Shown: one piece after another, positions 1 through 5,028 of the stretch
Numbering within the stretch: the stretch's first letter is position 1
How the letters are laid out: each line of letters begins with the position of its first letter
DNA from: Fidelibacterota bacterium
GTDB lineage: Bacteria; Fidelibacterota; UBA8477; JABMPR01
Assembly (NCBI GenBank): GCA_030596225.1
Contig: JAUVKO010000169.1
Coordinates: 1 to 5,028, forward strand
DNA length: 5,028 nt
Direction: 5' to 3'
Notes under the pieces: generated by a model
Seen by the model: the letters and a program-made list of their open reading frames with translations, nothing else
Told to the model about the DNA's origin: nothing
Database searches by the model: none
Position numbers and translations under genes: made by a program

Positions 1-144
1 GATCGTCCAAAAGTTGGGAGCGTGGTAACTGTTTTAGGAGGAGACTCTGCAAGGGTCACGATCAGTGCCGCAGCCCACATCTTGAATACCATCACTTACG
101 AGATCTGTTGTGCCATTTCACCGCGAGTGAAAAGAACATATTAG
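1..144 (+). CDS. alr: Alanine racemase, C-terminal end (partial)
   Basis: This is the last 47 codons of a gene that begins outside the window, read in frame 1 and ending in TAG at 142-144. The product interconverts L- and D-alanine using pyridoxal phosphate in the cytoplasm and supplies D-Ala for peptidoglycan. The visible piece is the end of the C-terminal beta-domain. It opens with DRPKVGSVVTVLGG, matching the family's 'VGD.V.L.G' strand, continues with an ISA segment, and ends with TITYEICCAISPRVKRTY. That ending corresponds to the conserved 'GTI.YEI...SPRV.R.Y' signature, whose Tyr is near the active site of the partner subunit; here Thr replaces the usual Gly before TI. The catalytic Lys and Tyr lie outside the window. 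The tail cannot distinguish a stand-alone Alr from the MurF-Alr fusion of many Bacteroidetes, and its 'ISPRVKR' wording fits both. The gene is identified by sequence signature only, but the match is good. Confidence 0.87.
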   Translation, partial: DRPKVGSVVTVLGGDSARVTISAAAHILNTITYEICCAISPRVKRTY

Positions 145-327
145 TCACCTAATCTTTGACCTCTGTATATCTTTGGCGAGTATTTTTCTCGACCTGAAAC
201 ACAACGCGACAATTATCACCATAGATTCATCCAGAAAAAGATTAAACACTCTGCTTTTTTAGCATTTGTATTAAGGCTTGTCCCAAAAAAGGGTTGAATA
301 TCCTGAAATATTTCTTAACTCCATCGA

Positions 328-382
328 GCGTCAGAGCAAGGGAAGCAATAAACTCTGATGAACCTTGTAGATGACGCTTCCC
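328..382 (+). promoter_or_regulatory. Two mutually exclusive inverted repeats upstream of the operon
   Basis: GCGTCA (328-333) can pair with TGACGC (372-377), and GGGAAGC (340-346) can pair with GCTTCCC (376-382). The right arms share GC at 376-377, so the two stems compete. The stretch ends 13 bases before the Shine-Dalgarno site of the glycosyltransferase gene. The pairings are seen in the sequence; a role in leader RNA control is a guess, since stems of 6 and 7 bp this far apart can arise by chance. Confidence 0.25.
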
Positions 383-394
383 GTCAAGACTGTT

Positions 395-401
395 AAAGGA
401 G
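395..401 (+). promoter_or_regulatory. Ribosome binding site AAAGGAG deciding a TTG start
   Basis: AAAGGAG lies 7 bases before TTG at 409. An in-frame TAA at 394-396 overlaps its first bases, so no earlier start is possible. Other in-frame candidates (TTG 418, GTG 421) are too far from this site or lack one of their own. This supports TTG at 409. Confidence 0.8.
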
Positions 402-408
402 TTCCAGC

Positions 409-1872
409 TTGAATATATTGGTGATCAGTAGTGATAAATCCAGCAATATCGAAGACCTCAGAAAATTCTTTTCAGGATCAGAGATCGATGTATTGGATCA
501 ATCCGGTCTGAGTGCAAAACTACTAAATGATAAATTGCTTGGCTATAAAGAAGATAAATTACTCCTGATCGATGCCCGTACGGAGAAAATCGAATTCAAA
601 CAATCGGTGATAGAATTGTTTGAACTGGTTGCAGAGACCTCAGATAACTGGTCTCTGATCTACTCCGATTATGAAGTTGATGATAGGGGTGAGATCAGTG
701 AAGAGCATTTACTGGATCATCATATCGGTCGCGTAAGAGATAATACTGACTATGGTAAAGTTTGGGTCATTAATCTAAAGAAGATCCAGGAAAATTTACT
801 GCTTTCAAATACGACAAAACGACATTTTCTATATGAATTAAGACTCCGTTTAAGTGAGGTTGGTGAATTTGTGCATATTGCTAATCGTTATGATGGCTCA
901 CCCTACCGAATTTATAAGGCTGTGGGAGAACAGAACGTTTTTGATTATCTCATGGCGAGTAAAGAATCCCAACTGGAGTTGGAGCAGATCGTTACCGATC
1001 ATCTTAAACGTATAGATGCTTATCTTGCTCCAGGTTCTTTTTATTCCCCGGTGCCCTATGCACAGAAAGAATACGAACTGACAGCCAGTATCATAATTCC
1101 AGTGAATAATCGGCCAAAGTTTATTGGTTCTGCCATTGAATCAATTCTTGCTCAAACTGTGTCGGATATTGAGATCATCGTAGTGGTTAATGGAGGCGAG
1201 AGCGATCCCACCATTCCTGCTGTCCGGGAGTATCTCCCTGGTGGTTCAAAATATGATGCTGCCACACCAGAGGTTCACTTGCTTGTTTTGGATATCAACA
1301 ATATTGGACTCTGTCTTAACGCCGGTTTAAAGCGGGCAAAAGGTAAATTTTATGTTCAGTTGGATTCCGATGATCAACTGACTCCTGATGCTGTTGAAAA
1401 GATAAGTACCGTTTACAGATCAGATGACAAGATCGCCATGGTCATTGGTTCATATGAAGTGTGGGAGAAGGATAACGTCACCGGTGATCTGAGTCGTATG
1501 GATTCCATTCCGGTAGTGACCCATGCTGAATGGACAGAAGAGAACGGCCGCAACAACCTATTGCGTATTAATGGAGCCGGAGCTCCCCGTTCATTCTATA
1601 TCGAAGCAGCCAGAGACCTGGGTTATCTTGATATGAATACCTCACCATCGGCACGAAATTATGGTGAAGATTACGACTTTGTATCTCGCATGAGTGAACA
1701 CTATCGAATTGGACGTGTCTGGGATCCGATCTATAAAGTCATTCGCCATAGTGGTGGGACAGATCATAATATTAATCGCTCAACTGTGGACAGAAACAAT
1801 AATGCTAAGGATGAAATGCGTCGTGAAGCCATTCTCAGACGTCAGATCATGAATGAGGTGTCAAATGGATGA
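409..1872 (+). CDS. Family 2 glycosyltransferase with a degenerate second GT-like N-terminal half
   Basis: The 487-residue protein has no signal peptide or membrane segment and is presumably cytosolic or peripheral. Residues about 226-450 form a GT-A domain. They start with ASIIIPVNNRP and the helix AIESILAQT, followed by strand IEIIVVVNGG, the metal and nucleotide-sugar DxD motif in QLDSDD (D319, D321), and the acceptor-side ED motif in NYGEDYDF (E420, D421). They close with RHSGG and a His (H453). Residues 1-170 look like a second copy that has lost its motifs: LLLIDART stands where DxD should be, YSDYEVDDRGE follows, and LYELRLRLSE stands where the ED helix should be. The donor and acceptor cannot be read from the sequence. 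It is the first gene of a three-gene overlapping operon with a sugar kinase and a SpoIID protein, which suggests a cell-wall or amino-sugar substrate (inference). The start is TTG with a strong Shine-Dalgarno site; the end overlaps the next gene by 8 bases. Confidence 0.88.
   Translation: MNILVISSDKSSNIEDLRKFFSGSEIDVLDQSGLSAKLLNDKLLGYKEDKLLLIDARTEKIEFKQSVIELFELVAETSDNWSLIYSDYEVDDRGEISEEHLLDHHIGRVRDNTDYGKVWVINLKKIQENLLLSNTTKRHFLYELRLRLSEVGEFVHIANRYDGSPYRIYKAVGEQNVFDYLMASKESQLELEQIVTDHLKRIDAYLAPGSFYSPVPYAQKEYELTASIIIPVNNRPKFIGSAIESILAQTVSDIEIIVVVNGGESDPTIPAVREYLPGGSKYDAATPEVHLLVLDINNIGLCLNAGLKRAKGKFYVQLDSDDQLTPDAVEKISTVYRSDDKIAMVIGSYEVWEKDNVTGDLSRMDSIPVVTHAEWTEENGRNNLLRINGAGAPRSFYIEAARDLGYLDMNTSPSARNYGEDYDFVSRMSEHYRIGRVWDPIYKVIRHSGGTDHNINRSTVDRNNNAKDEMRREAILRRQIMNEVSNG
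1855..1860 (+). promoter_or_regulatory. Ribosome binding site GAGGTG for the kinase gene
   Basis: GAGGTG lies 4 bases before ATG 1865, inside the last codons of the glycosyltransferase gene. The earlier in-frame ATG at 1853 overlaps this site and has no such sequence in front of it. That makes 1865 the better start and gives an N-terminus that runs straight into the first kinase strand. Confidence 0.65.
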
Positions 1873-3058
1873 AATTATTCTGATCGGTATTGATGGGGGC
1901 GCTTCTAAGGTTCTGGTGCATAAAGTTGATATCCTGATCAACCCCATGCGTTTTGTAGCTTTGAAACCTTTTATTGAGGTCACCTATAATTCTTCTGAAT
2001 TTTATAAGCAAAAATTTAAACCTATTGCGCTTTCCCGACAGCTCAAGGAGCATAAAAATGGTCAGGTCGTACAGACCAAGACAGAAGCTGCTCAAGAGCA
2101 AGCTCTGCTCGAAAGCTTTACAAAGGCGATTCGAACTATCCTCGGTACAAATGTTACTCAGAATGTGATCATTGGAATTGGATTACCAGGCTTAAAAACG
2201 CCGGATGCTCAAGGTATTTCGGTTATGGTGAATGGTCCTCGAATGCCTCAGTTCCTGGGTAAACTTGAGAAATTACTTAAAGAGGAAGGTTATAACACTC
2301 TGGATTCTGTCCATGCCATTGGCAGTGATGCTGACTATTGCGGTTTAGGTGAACGCTGGGGTGACGAGGGAGGAATGCGGGACATTGCATCAGCCTACTA
2401 TTTTGGAGTTGGTACCGGTATTGCAGATGCTATGCTTCTTGATGAGAAGAACATTCCCTTTGATAGCTGCAAATCCTGGATCGCCAAGACTTGGGAAATG
2501 ATGGCCAATGAGGAGGAGAGCTATGAAAATCTGCTCTCTGCCAAAGGGATTCAAACTCAATACGGTAAATTGGTTGGAAAGAGTCAGGAAGAGTTAGACG
2601 CTGCTGAGATATACCCATGGCAGATATATGAACGAGCCCTCGTCGGTGAAGAAGCAGCCCTGGAGATTGTGGAAAAAACGGCCAATGCAGTATCGGAACT
2701 CTTTTATCATCGAATTCATACTTTGGCATTAGGTGCCCCGGAGACATATCTGTTGGATAAGTCCAGTACCTTGGAAACTGAGCATGAACATCTGGGTAAG
2801 GTTTTCGATCGTATTGTTGTTGGCCAGCGTCTTGGCGATATTTGGGAATTCAAGGATTTTGTACCCTTATTGCTGGATCCGGTAAATGTAAAGTTAGGTC
2901 GCATGATTCATTCATCATCTTTACCGGCAGAGATAAAATCCAAATATCTTACAAAAACTAATCGTTTGCGTGATGACCTTATCATACATTCTAAATTAAG
3001 ACATGCCCCAGCCTTAGGAGCTGCAGTTGATGCCTATCTCGAGTGGATTGAACAGTGA
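1865..3058 (+). CDS. ASKHA-fold sugar kinase (ROK-like or BadF/BadG N-acetylglucosamine kinase-like)
   Basis: The 397-residue cytosolic protein has the layout of ATP-dependent sugar kinases. The phosphate-1 loop is at the N-terminus, IGIDGGASK (residues 7-15). Strand VIIGIGLPG (101-109) follows, then SDADYCGLGE (154-163), whose Asp is in the place of the ROK catalytic base. The phosphate-2 loop is YFGVGTGIADAM (179-190), and a C-terminal adenosine-pocket segment reads RHAPALGAAVDAY (379-391). The helix around ALVGEEAALEIVEKTANAV and the strand RIVVGQRL also fit ROK proteins. The ROK zinc motif (CxCGxxGCxE) and the GH sugar-binding motif are absent, and the first 100 residues carry an extra, poorly recognisable stretch, so neither ROK nor BadF/BadG is a clean fit. 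Between a glycosyltransferase and a SpoIID protein, and upstream of a NamZ homologue, a murein amino sugar (MurNAc, anhydro-MurNAc or GlcNAc) is the likeliest substrate; that is inference. It overlaps both neighbours, so expression is probably coupled. Confidence 0.78.
   Translation: MDEIILIGIDGGASKVLVHKVDILINPMRFVALKPFIEVTYNSSEFYKQKFKPIALSRQLKEHKNGQVVQTKTEAAQEQALLESFTKAIRTILGTNVTQNVIIGIGLPGLKTPDAQGISVMVNGPRMPQFLGKLEKLLKEEGYNTLDSVHAIGSDADYCGLGERWGDEGGMRDIASAYYFGVGTGIADAMLLDEKNIPFDSCKSWIAKTWEMMANEEESYENLLSAKGIQTQYGKLVGKSQEELDAAEIYPWQIYERALVGEEAALEIVEKTANAVSELFYHRIHTLALGAPETYLLDKSSTLETEHEHLGKVFDRIVVGQRLGDIWEFKDFVPLLLDPVNVKLGRMIHSSSLPAEIKSKYLTKTNRLRDDLIIHSKLRHAPALGAAVDAYLEWIEQ
3016..3020 (+). 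promoter_or_regulatory. Ribosome binding site AGGAG for the SpoIID gene
   Basis: AGGAG sits inside the kinase gene, 9 bases before ATG 3030 and 6 before TTG 3027. An in-frame TAG at 3015-3017 overlaps it, so the coding sequence cannot extend further left. This settles the absence of a signal peptide. ATG 3030 is preferred over TTG 3027; the difference is one residue. Confidence 0.7.
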
Positions 3059-4331
3059 TAATATCCGGGTAGGTATTGTCCTTCCCGAAGATAAGATAAA
3101 TAGAACTTCATTATCCTGGTCCTCAGGAATGAAGATCACCGGGAATATTCCGGGACTTGAAACAACTCAAAACCTTGATCTGAGTATTGATGCCGGAAAA
3201 TTGCGCATTAATGGTATTGCCGGAACCCCACTTATTGATCAGCTGATCTTGAGTTGCCCGGATAAGGTGGAAAATTTGTCTGCTGAGTACGGGATTCATA
3301 TTGATCCTGTTATTGCCGGACGGGGATTCCACTGGGAAAAACCAATTTCAGTTGACTTCCCCGGTGAGTTAAAGATCACCATACAAGATGAGCAGATCAA
3401 GATCGTCAATACCGTTAATGTGGAAGCCTATGTGGCTTGTGTGGCAACTTCTGAGATGGGAGCTGAGGCACCGGCTGATCTCCTGGCTGCTCAGACGGTG
3501 GTCGCTCGCTGCTGGTCGCTGGCCCTTGCTGAAGCCAAACACTTATCAGAAGGCTTTGATGTGTGCAATGATGATTGCTGCCAACGCTATCAAGGAACTA
3601 GTTTTCTGACAGAGCATTCACTTAAAGCAGCCGTGGATACCAAAGGTGAAGTATTGATCTATGATAATAAGATCATTGATGCTCGCTACTCCAAGAACTG
3701 TGGGGGTATGGTGGAAGCGTATGATACCATATGGGAAGGTGGAATGGTCCCATATCTCATTCCCTTGTGGGATGCGCCGAAGCAACGTCCCGGGTATGCC
3801 GTAGATGATTTTGATGATCTGTGGAATTATGATGAAGCCTATTGCTCCTCAAAACGCTTTGAATCCGTTAATCTGGCAGGAATGCTAGGTAAAGTGGATG
3901 TTTCCGGAAGTTACTATCGCTGGGAGCAGACCATGAGCAAAGCGGATATTCTGAAGAATCTGAAAAAGTACACCGGCTTGACCTGGCAACGACTTGATGG
4001 TATTCGTATTATGGAGCGGGGTCCCAGTTCACGCATCAAATATTTGTTCCTGGATGGAATTGATCAAAAAGGACAAGCTGCTGAGCAAATGGTCAAATCA
4101 GAATACGGAATTAGGCAGATGTTCAGTGAATCTTTTCTCTATTCTTCAGCTTTTATAGTTAAAAATGATGCTAGCCTTAAAGATGACGATCATGTCGTGT
4201 TAAGGGGAGTTGGTTGGGGACATGGAGTGGGTCTCTGTCAAATGGGCGCTTTGGGGATGGCGCTGGATAACATTAACTACAAAAAGATACTGTCTCACTA
4301 TTATCCCGGGACAACATTCATCAAGCTCTAA
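3030..4331 (+). CDS. SpoIID/LytB-domain protein, putative lytic transglycosylase, no signal peptide
   Basis: The 433-residue protein is a complete member of the SpoIID/LytB family, whose sporulation member SpoIID is a lytic transglycosylase that cuts peptidoglycan glycan strands. An N-terminal beta-rich part starts at IRVGIVLP (residues 12-19). The core then begins with VNTVNVEAYVACVATSEM, where the Glu of SEM (E142) aligns with the expected catalytic Glu, followed by AAQTVVARCWSLA, the counterpart of 'KAQAVAARTY'. A Cys-rich block, FDVCNDDCCQRYQG (C179, C183, C184), lies where some SpoIID proteins bind zinc. DARYSKNCGG follows. The C-terminal signature is GVGWGHGVGLCQMGALGMA (about 393-411), then ILSHYYPGT. 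There is no signal peptide or membrane helix, unlike Bacillus SpoIID, and an upstream in-frame stop leaves no room for one. It is the last gene of the operon and overlaps the kinase gene by 29 bases. Family assignment is firm; action in the cytosol is inferred. Confidence 0.92.
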   Translation: MPISSGLNSDNIRVGIVLPEDKINRTSLSWSSGMKITGNIPGLETTQNLDLSIDAGKLRINGIAGTPLIDQLILSCPDKVENLSAEYGIHIDPVIAGRGFHWEKPISVDFPGELKITIQDEQIKIVNTVNVEAYVACVATSEMGAEAPADLLAAQTVVARCWSLALAEAKHLSEGFDVCNDDCCQRYQGTSFLTEHSLKAAVDTKGEVLIYDNKIIDARYSKNCGGMVEAYDTIWEGGMVPYLIPLWDAPKQRPGYAVDDFDDLWNYDEAYCSSKRFESVNLAGMLGKVDVSGSYYRWEQTMSKADILKNLKKYTGLTWQRLDGIRIMERGPSSRIKYLFLDGIDQKGQAAEQMVKSEYGIRQMFSESFLYSSAFIVKNDASLKDDDHVVLRGVGWGHGVGLCQMGALGMALDNINYKKILSHYYPGTTFIKL

Positions 4332-4394
4332 CCATAGAAGTCTATCCTGATTAAAATCGAAGGGCTCCAGTCTTCGTTCTTATCGAACTACCTG

Positions 4395-4451
4395 CCTGCA
4401 CCTGTCCGCTGTACTGCGTACTAAGGAAGGCGGGCTGTGAACAGGTGCAGG
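4395..4451. repeat. Long imperfect hairpin, probable dispersed intergenic repeat
   Basis: CCTGCACCTGT (4395-4405) is perfectly complementary to ACAGGTGCAGG (4441-4451). The stem continues with CCGC (4406-4409) against GCGG (4430-4433) after a 7-base bulge (4434-4440). Inside, GTAC-TGC-GTAC (4411-4421) can form its own small hairpin. There is no T tract, so this is not a standard intrinsic terminator, although it could protect the 3' end of the operon mRNA. The CCGC...GTAC...GCGG core resembles intergenic repeats I have seen in related genomes; that resemblance is from memory and unverified. Confidence 0.6.
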
Positions 4452-4619
4452 TAAACTCCTCCGGAAACTGGTTGAATTAACAATCCTGTTTTCAGCGGAA
4501 TCTCAAACCAACAGCTCCCAAGGAGACAATCTGGAAATCCCGATGATAACTATTAGGATGGTACAAAGCACGAATGCCAAAACTACATATCCGTGGGAAT
4601 CTGCCTGCCCGGCGCTTGG

Positions 4620-4643
4620 CAATCGTAGCTTTAGCGAAGATTG
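4620..4643. repeat. Short inverted repeat around CGTAGCTTTAGCGAAG
   Basis: The 16-base core CGTAGCTTTAGCGAAG (4624-4639) is flanked by CAAT (4620-4623) and ATTG (4640-4643). It is preceded by a GC-rich TGCCTGCCCGGCGC stretch unlike its AT-rich surroundings. The layout (short complementary arms around a fixed core) suggests a small dispersed repeat, possibly related to the hairpin at 4395-4451. This is pattern recognition only; copy number in the genome is unknown. Confidence 0.35.
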
Positions 4644-4767
4644 GTAGCTCAATGAGAGAAGACGGATGGCTAAAATGAATTTATTTTGGACAAGTATGGA
4701 AATTTATTAATTGTATTAAATAATGATGGTAAACGGTTTTTACAAACCTAGTTTAGACCAACAATCC

Positions 4768-4771
4768 GGAG
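4768..4771 (+). promoter_or_regulatory. Ribosome binding site GGAG for the NamZ-like gene
   Basis: GGAG lies 9 bases before ATG 4781. The encoded N-terminus is a well-formed lipoprotein signal peptide, which independently supports this start. Confidence 0.6.
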
Positions 4772-4780
4772 CAAGTATTT

Positions 4781-5028
4781 ATGCATAATCGAAAAATCAC
4801 TTTTCGAAGTATTCTAAATATATCTATTATTCTGACTATATATCTAGTGAGTTCATGTGCACAACAGCACGTCATGCCAGGTCCGGCAATTCAACCCACT
4901 CACCCCAAGCAGGCAACGAAGGATATCGAGACCCTGGCCCGGAAACAAGTCAGGTCAGGTTTGGAAGTCTTTTTGGGAAATGATCATCGCTTTGATTCCT
5001 TGAAATATGGCTTGCTGGCAAATCAAAC
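4781..5028 (+). CDS. namZ: NamZ-like (DUF1343) exo-beta-N-acetylmuramidase lipoprotein, N-terminal part
   Basis: Eighty-two codons are visible and the gene runs off the right edge. The N-terminus is a lipoprotein signal peptide: basic MHNRKITFR, hydrophobic ILNISIILTIYL, then lipobox VSSC with Cys at residue 26. The mature protein should therefore be anchored in the inner or outer membrane facing the periplasm. A polar Pro/Gln-rich linker (residues 27-55) follows. RSGLEVFLGN (58-67) and LKYGLLANQ (74-82) correspond to the opening of the DUF1343 family ('G.D.L' then 'LKGKR.GL.TNQTG'). Members of this family, such as Bacillus subtilis YbbC/NamZ, remove MurNAc from the non-reducing end of peptidoglycan fragments. 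The catalytic residues lie beyond the window, so activity cannot be judged. The gene starts 449 bases after the operon and probably has its own promoter. The assignment rests on about 25 residues of similarity plus the cell-wall context. Confidence 0.75.
   Translation, partial: MHNRKITFRSILNISIILTIYLVSSCAQQHVMPGPAIQPTHPKQATKDIETLARKQVRSGLEVFLGNDHRFDSLKYGLLANQ

Larger units (their letters stand above)
145..408. other. Intergenic region between alr and the operon
   Basis: This 264-base stretch has no long reading frame on either strand. It holds small AT-rich hairpins, for example CGAG/CTCG at 177-191 and TGCT/AGCA around 252-263, none followed by a convincing T tract. The right end carries two competing inverted repeats and a 12-codon frame, listed separately. 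No -35/-10 pair of good quality was found, so the operon promoter is probably here but cannot be placed by eye. Confidence 0.6.
4332..4780. other. 449-base intergenic region with hairpin repeats, no confident gene
   Basis: No forward gene is visible between the SpoIID stop and the lipoprotein gene. The left half holds a weak 5-bp stem (CGAAG 4358-4362 with CTTCG 4372-4376) and a much stronger hairpin at 4395-4451. A second short inverted repeat lies at 4620-4643. The minus strand is open for 62 codons from 4680 down to a stop at 4492-4494, without a credible start. From about 4680 to 4767 the sequence becomes AT-rich, which is where the promoter for the downstream gene most likely lies; no well-matched -35/-10 pair was seen. 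Confidence 0.6.

Noticed and set aside
156..186. Promoter-like TTGACC ... TATTTT after alr, and TATCTTTG (168-175) resembling the Bacteroidetes -7 element
   Set aside because: The sigma-70-type pair has a 19-base spacer and a poor -10. The Bacteroidetes-like element has no TTTG at the expected distance upstream. Neither is better than chance in AT-rich DNA.
1853..1864. Upstream in-frame ATG at 1853 as the kinase start
   Set aside because: It lies on top of the GAGGTG site that serves ATG 1865 and adds four residues (MRCQ) with no family match.
1847..2904. Long open frames on the minus strand inside the kinase gene, and other antisense or shifted frames within the operon
   Set aside because: They overlap a clear kinase gene, and their translations show no recognisable motif, signal peptide or domain; they are shadows of the real frame.
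4358..4380. Stem CGAAG/CTTCG followed by TTCTT as an intrinsic terminator after the SpoIID gene
   Set aside because: The stem is only 5 bp with a 9-base loop, and the T run is short and interrupted.
4686..4719. TTGGAC ... TATTAA as a promoter for the NamZ-like gene
   Set aside because: The spacer is 22 bases and both boxes are imperfect; the AT-rich stretch may hold a promoter, but it cannot be assigned by eye.
4332..4780. Structured RNA gene or riboswitch (tRNA, 6S, RNase P, known riboswitch) in the long gap
   Set aside because: No cloverleaf, conserved core or known riboswitch motif was recognised; only the hairpin repeats stand out.

Overview
The window (5,028 bases, moderate GC by eye, tightly packed genes read left to right) looks like a Gram-negative bacterium of the FCB group or a neighbouring candidate phylum such as Marinimicrobia, Calditrichota or Cloacimonadota. 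The placement is an inference. It rests on a SpoIID-family protein of the type I associate with Bacteroidetes-like genomes (Cys-rich DVC...CQRYQG block, no signal peptide), a lipoprotein of the NamZ/DUF1343 family, and an Alr tail resembling both free-standing Alr and the MurF-Alr fusion. Clear Shine-Dalgarno sites before four genes argue against a typical Bacteroidetes member, where such sites are weak.

Layout. Bases 1-144 are the last 47 codons of alanine racemase. A 264-base gap follows, without a convincing promoter but with two competing inverted repeats and a 12-codon reading frame just before the next gene. Then come three overlapping genes: a glycosyltransferase with a family 2 catalytic domain (409-1872, TTG start), a sugar kinase of the ASKHA fold (1865-3058) and a SpoIID/LytB-domain protein (3030-4331). 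The overlaps of 8 and 29 bases, each with a Shine-Dalgarno site inside the upstream gene, indicate one operon with coupled translation. A 449-base gap holds a strong imperfect hairpin and a second short inverted repeat, probably dispersed intergenic repeats. The window ends in the first 82 codons of a NamZ-like (DUF1343) lipoprotein.

Working together. Four of the five genes point to peptidoglycan: Alr makes D-alanine, SpoIID-type enzymes cleave glycan strands as lytic transglycosylases, NamZ releases terminal MurNAc, and a cytosolic amino-sugar kinase would suit the recovered sugars. The simplest reading is a murein-recycling or remodelling locus that continues past the right edge. Two things do not fit the textbook version. 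The SpoIID protein cannot carry a signal peptide, because an in-frame stop lies directly upstream, so it should be cytosolic unless exported otherwise. The first operon gene is a glycosyltransferase with an apparent second, degenerate GT domain at its N-terminus and no known role in recycling. No mobile element, CRISPR array, tRNA or rRNA was seen.
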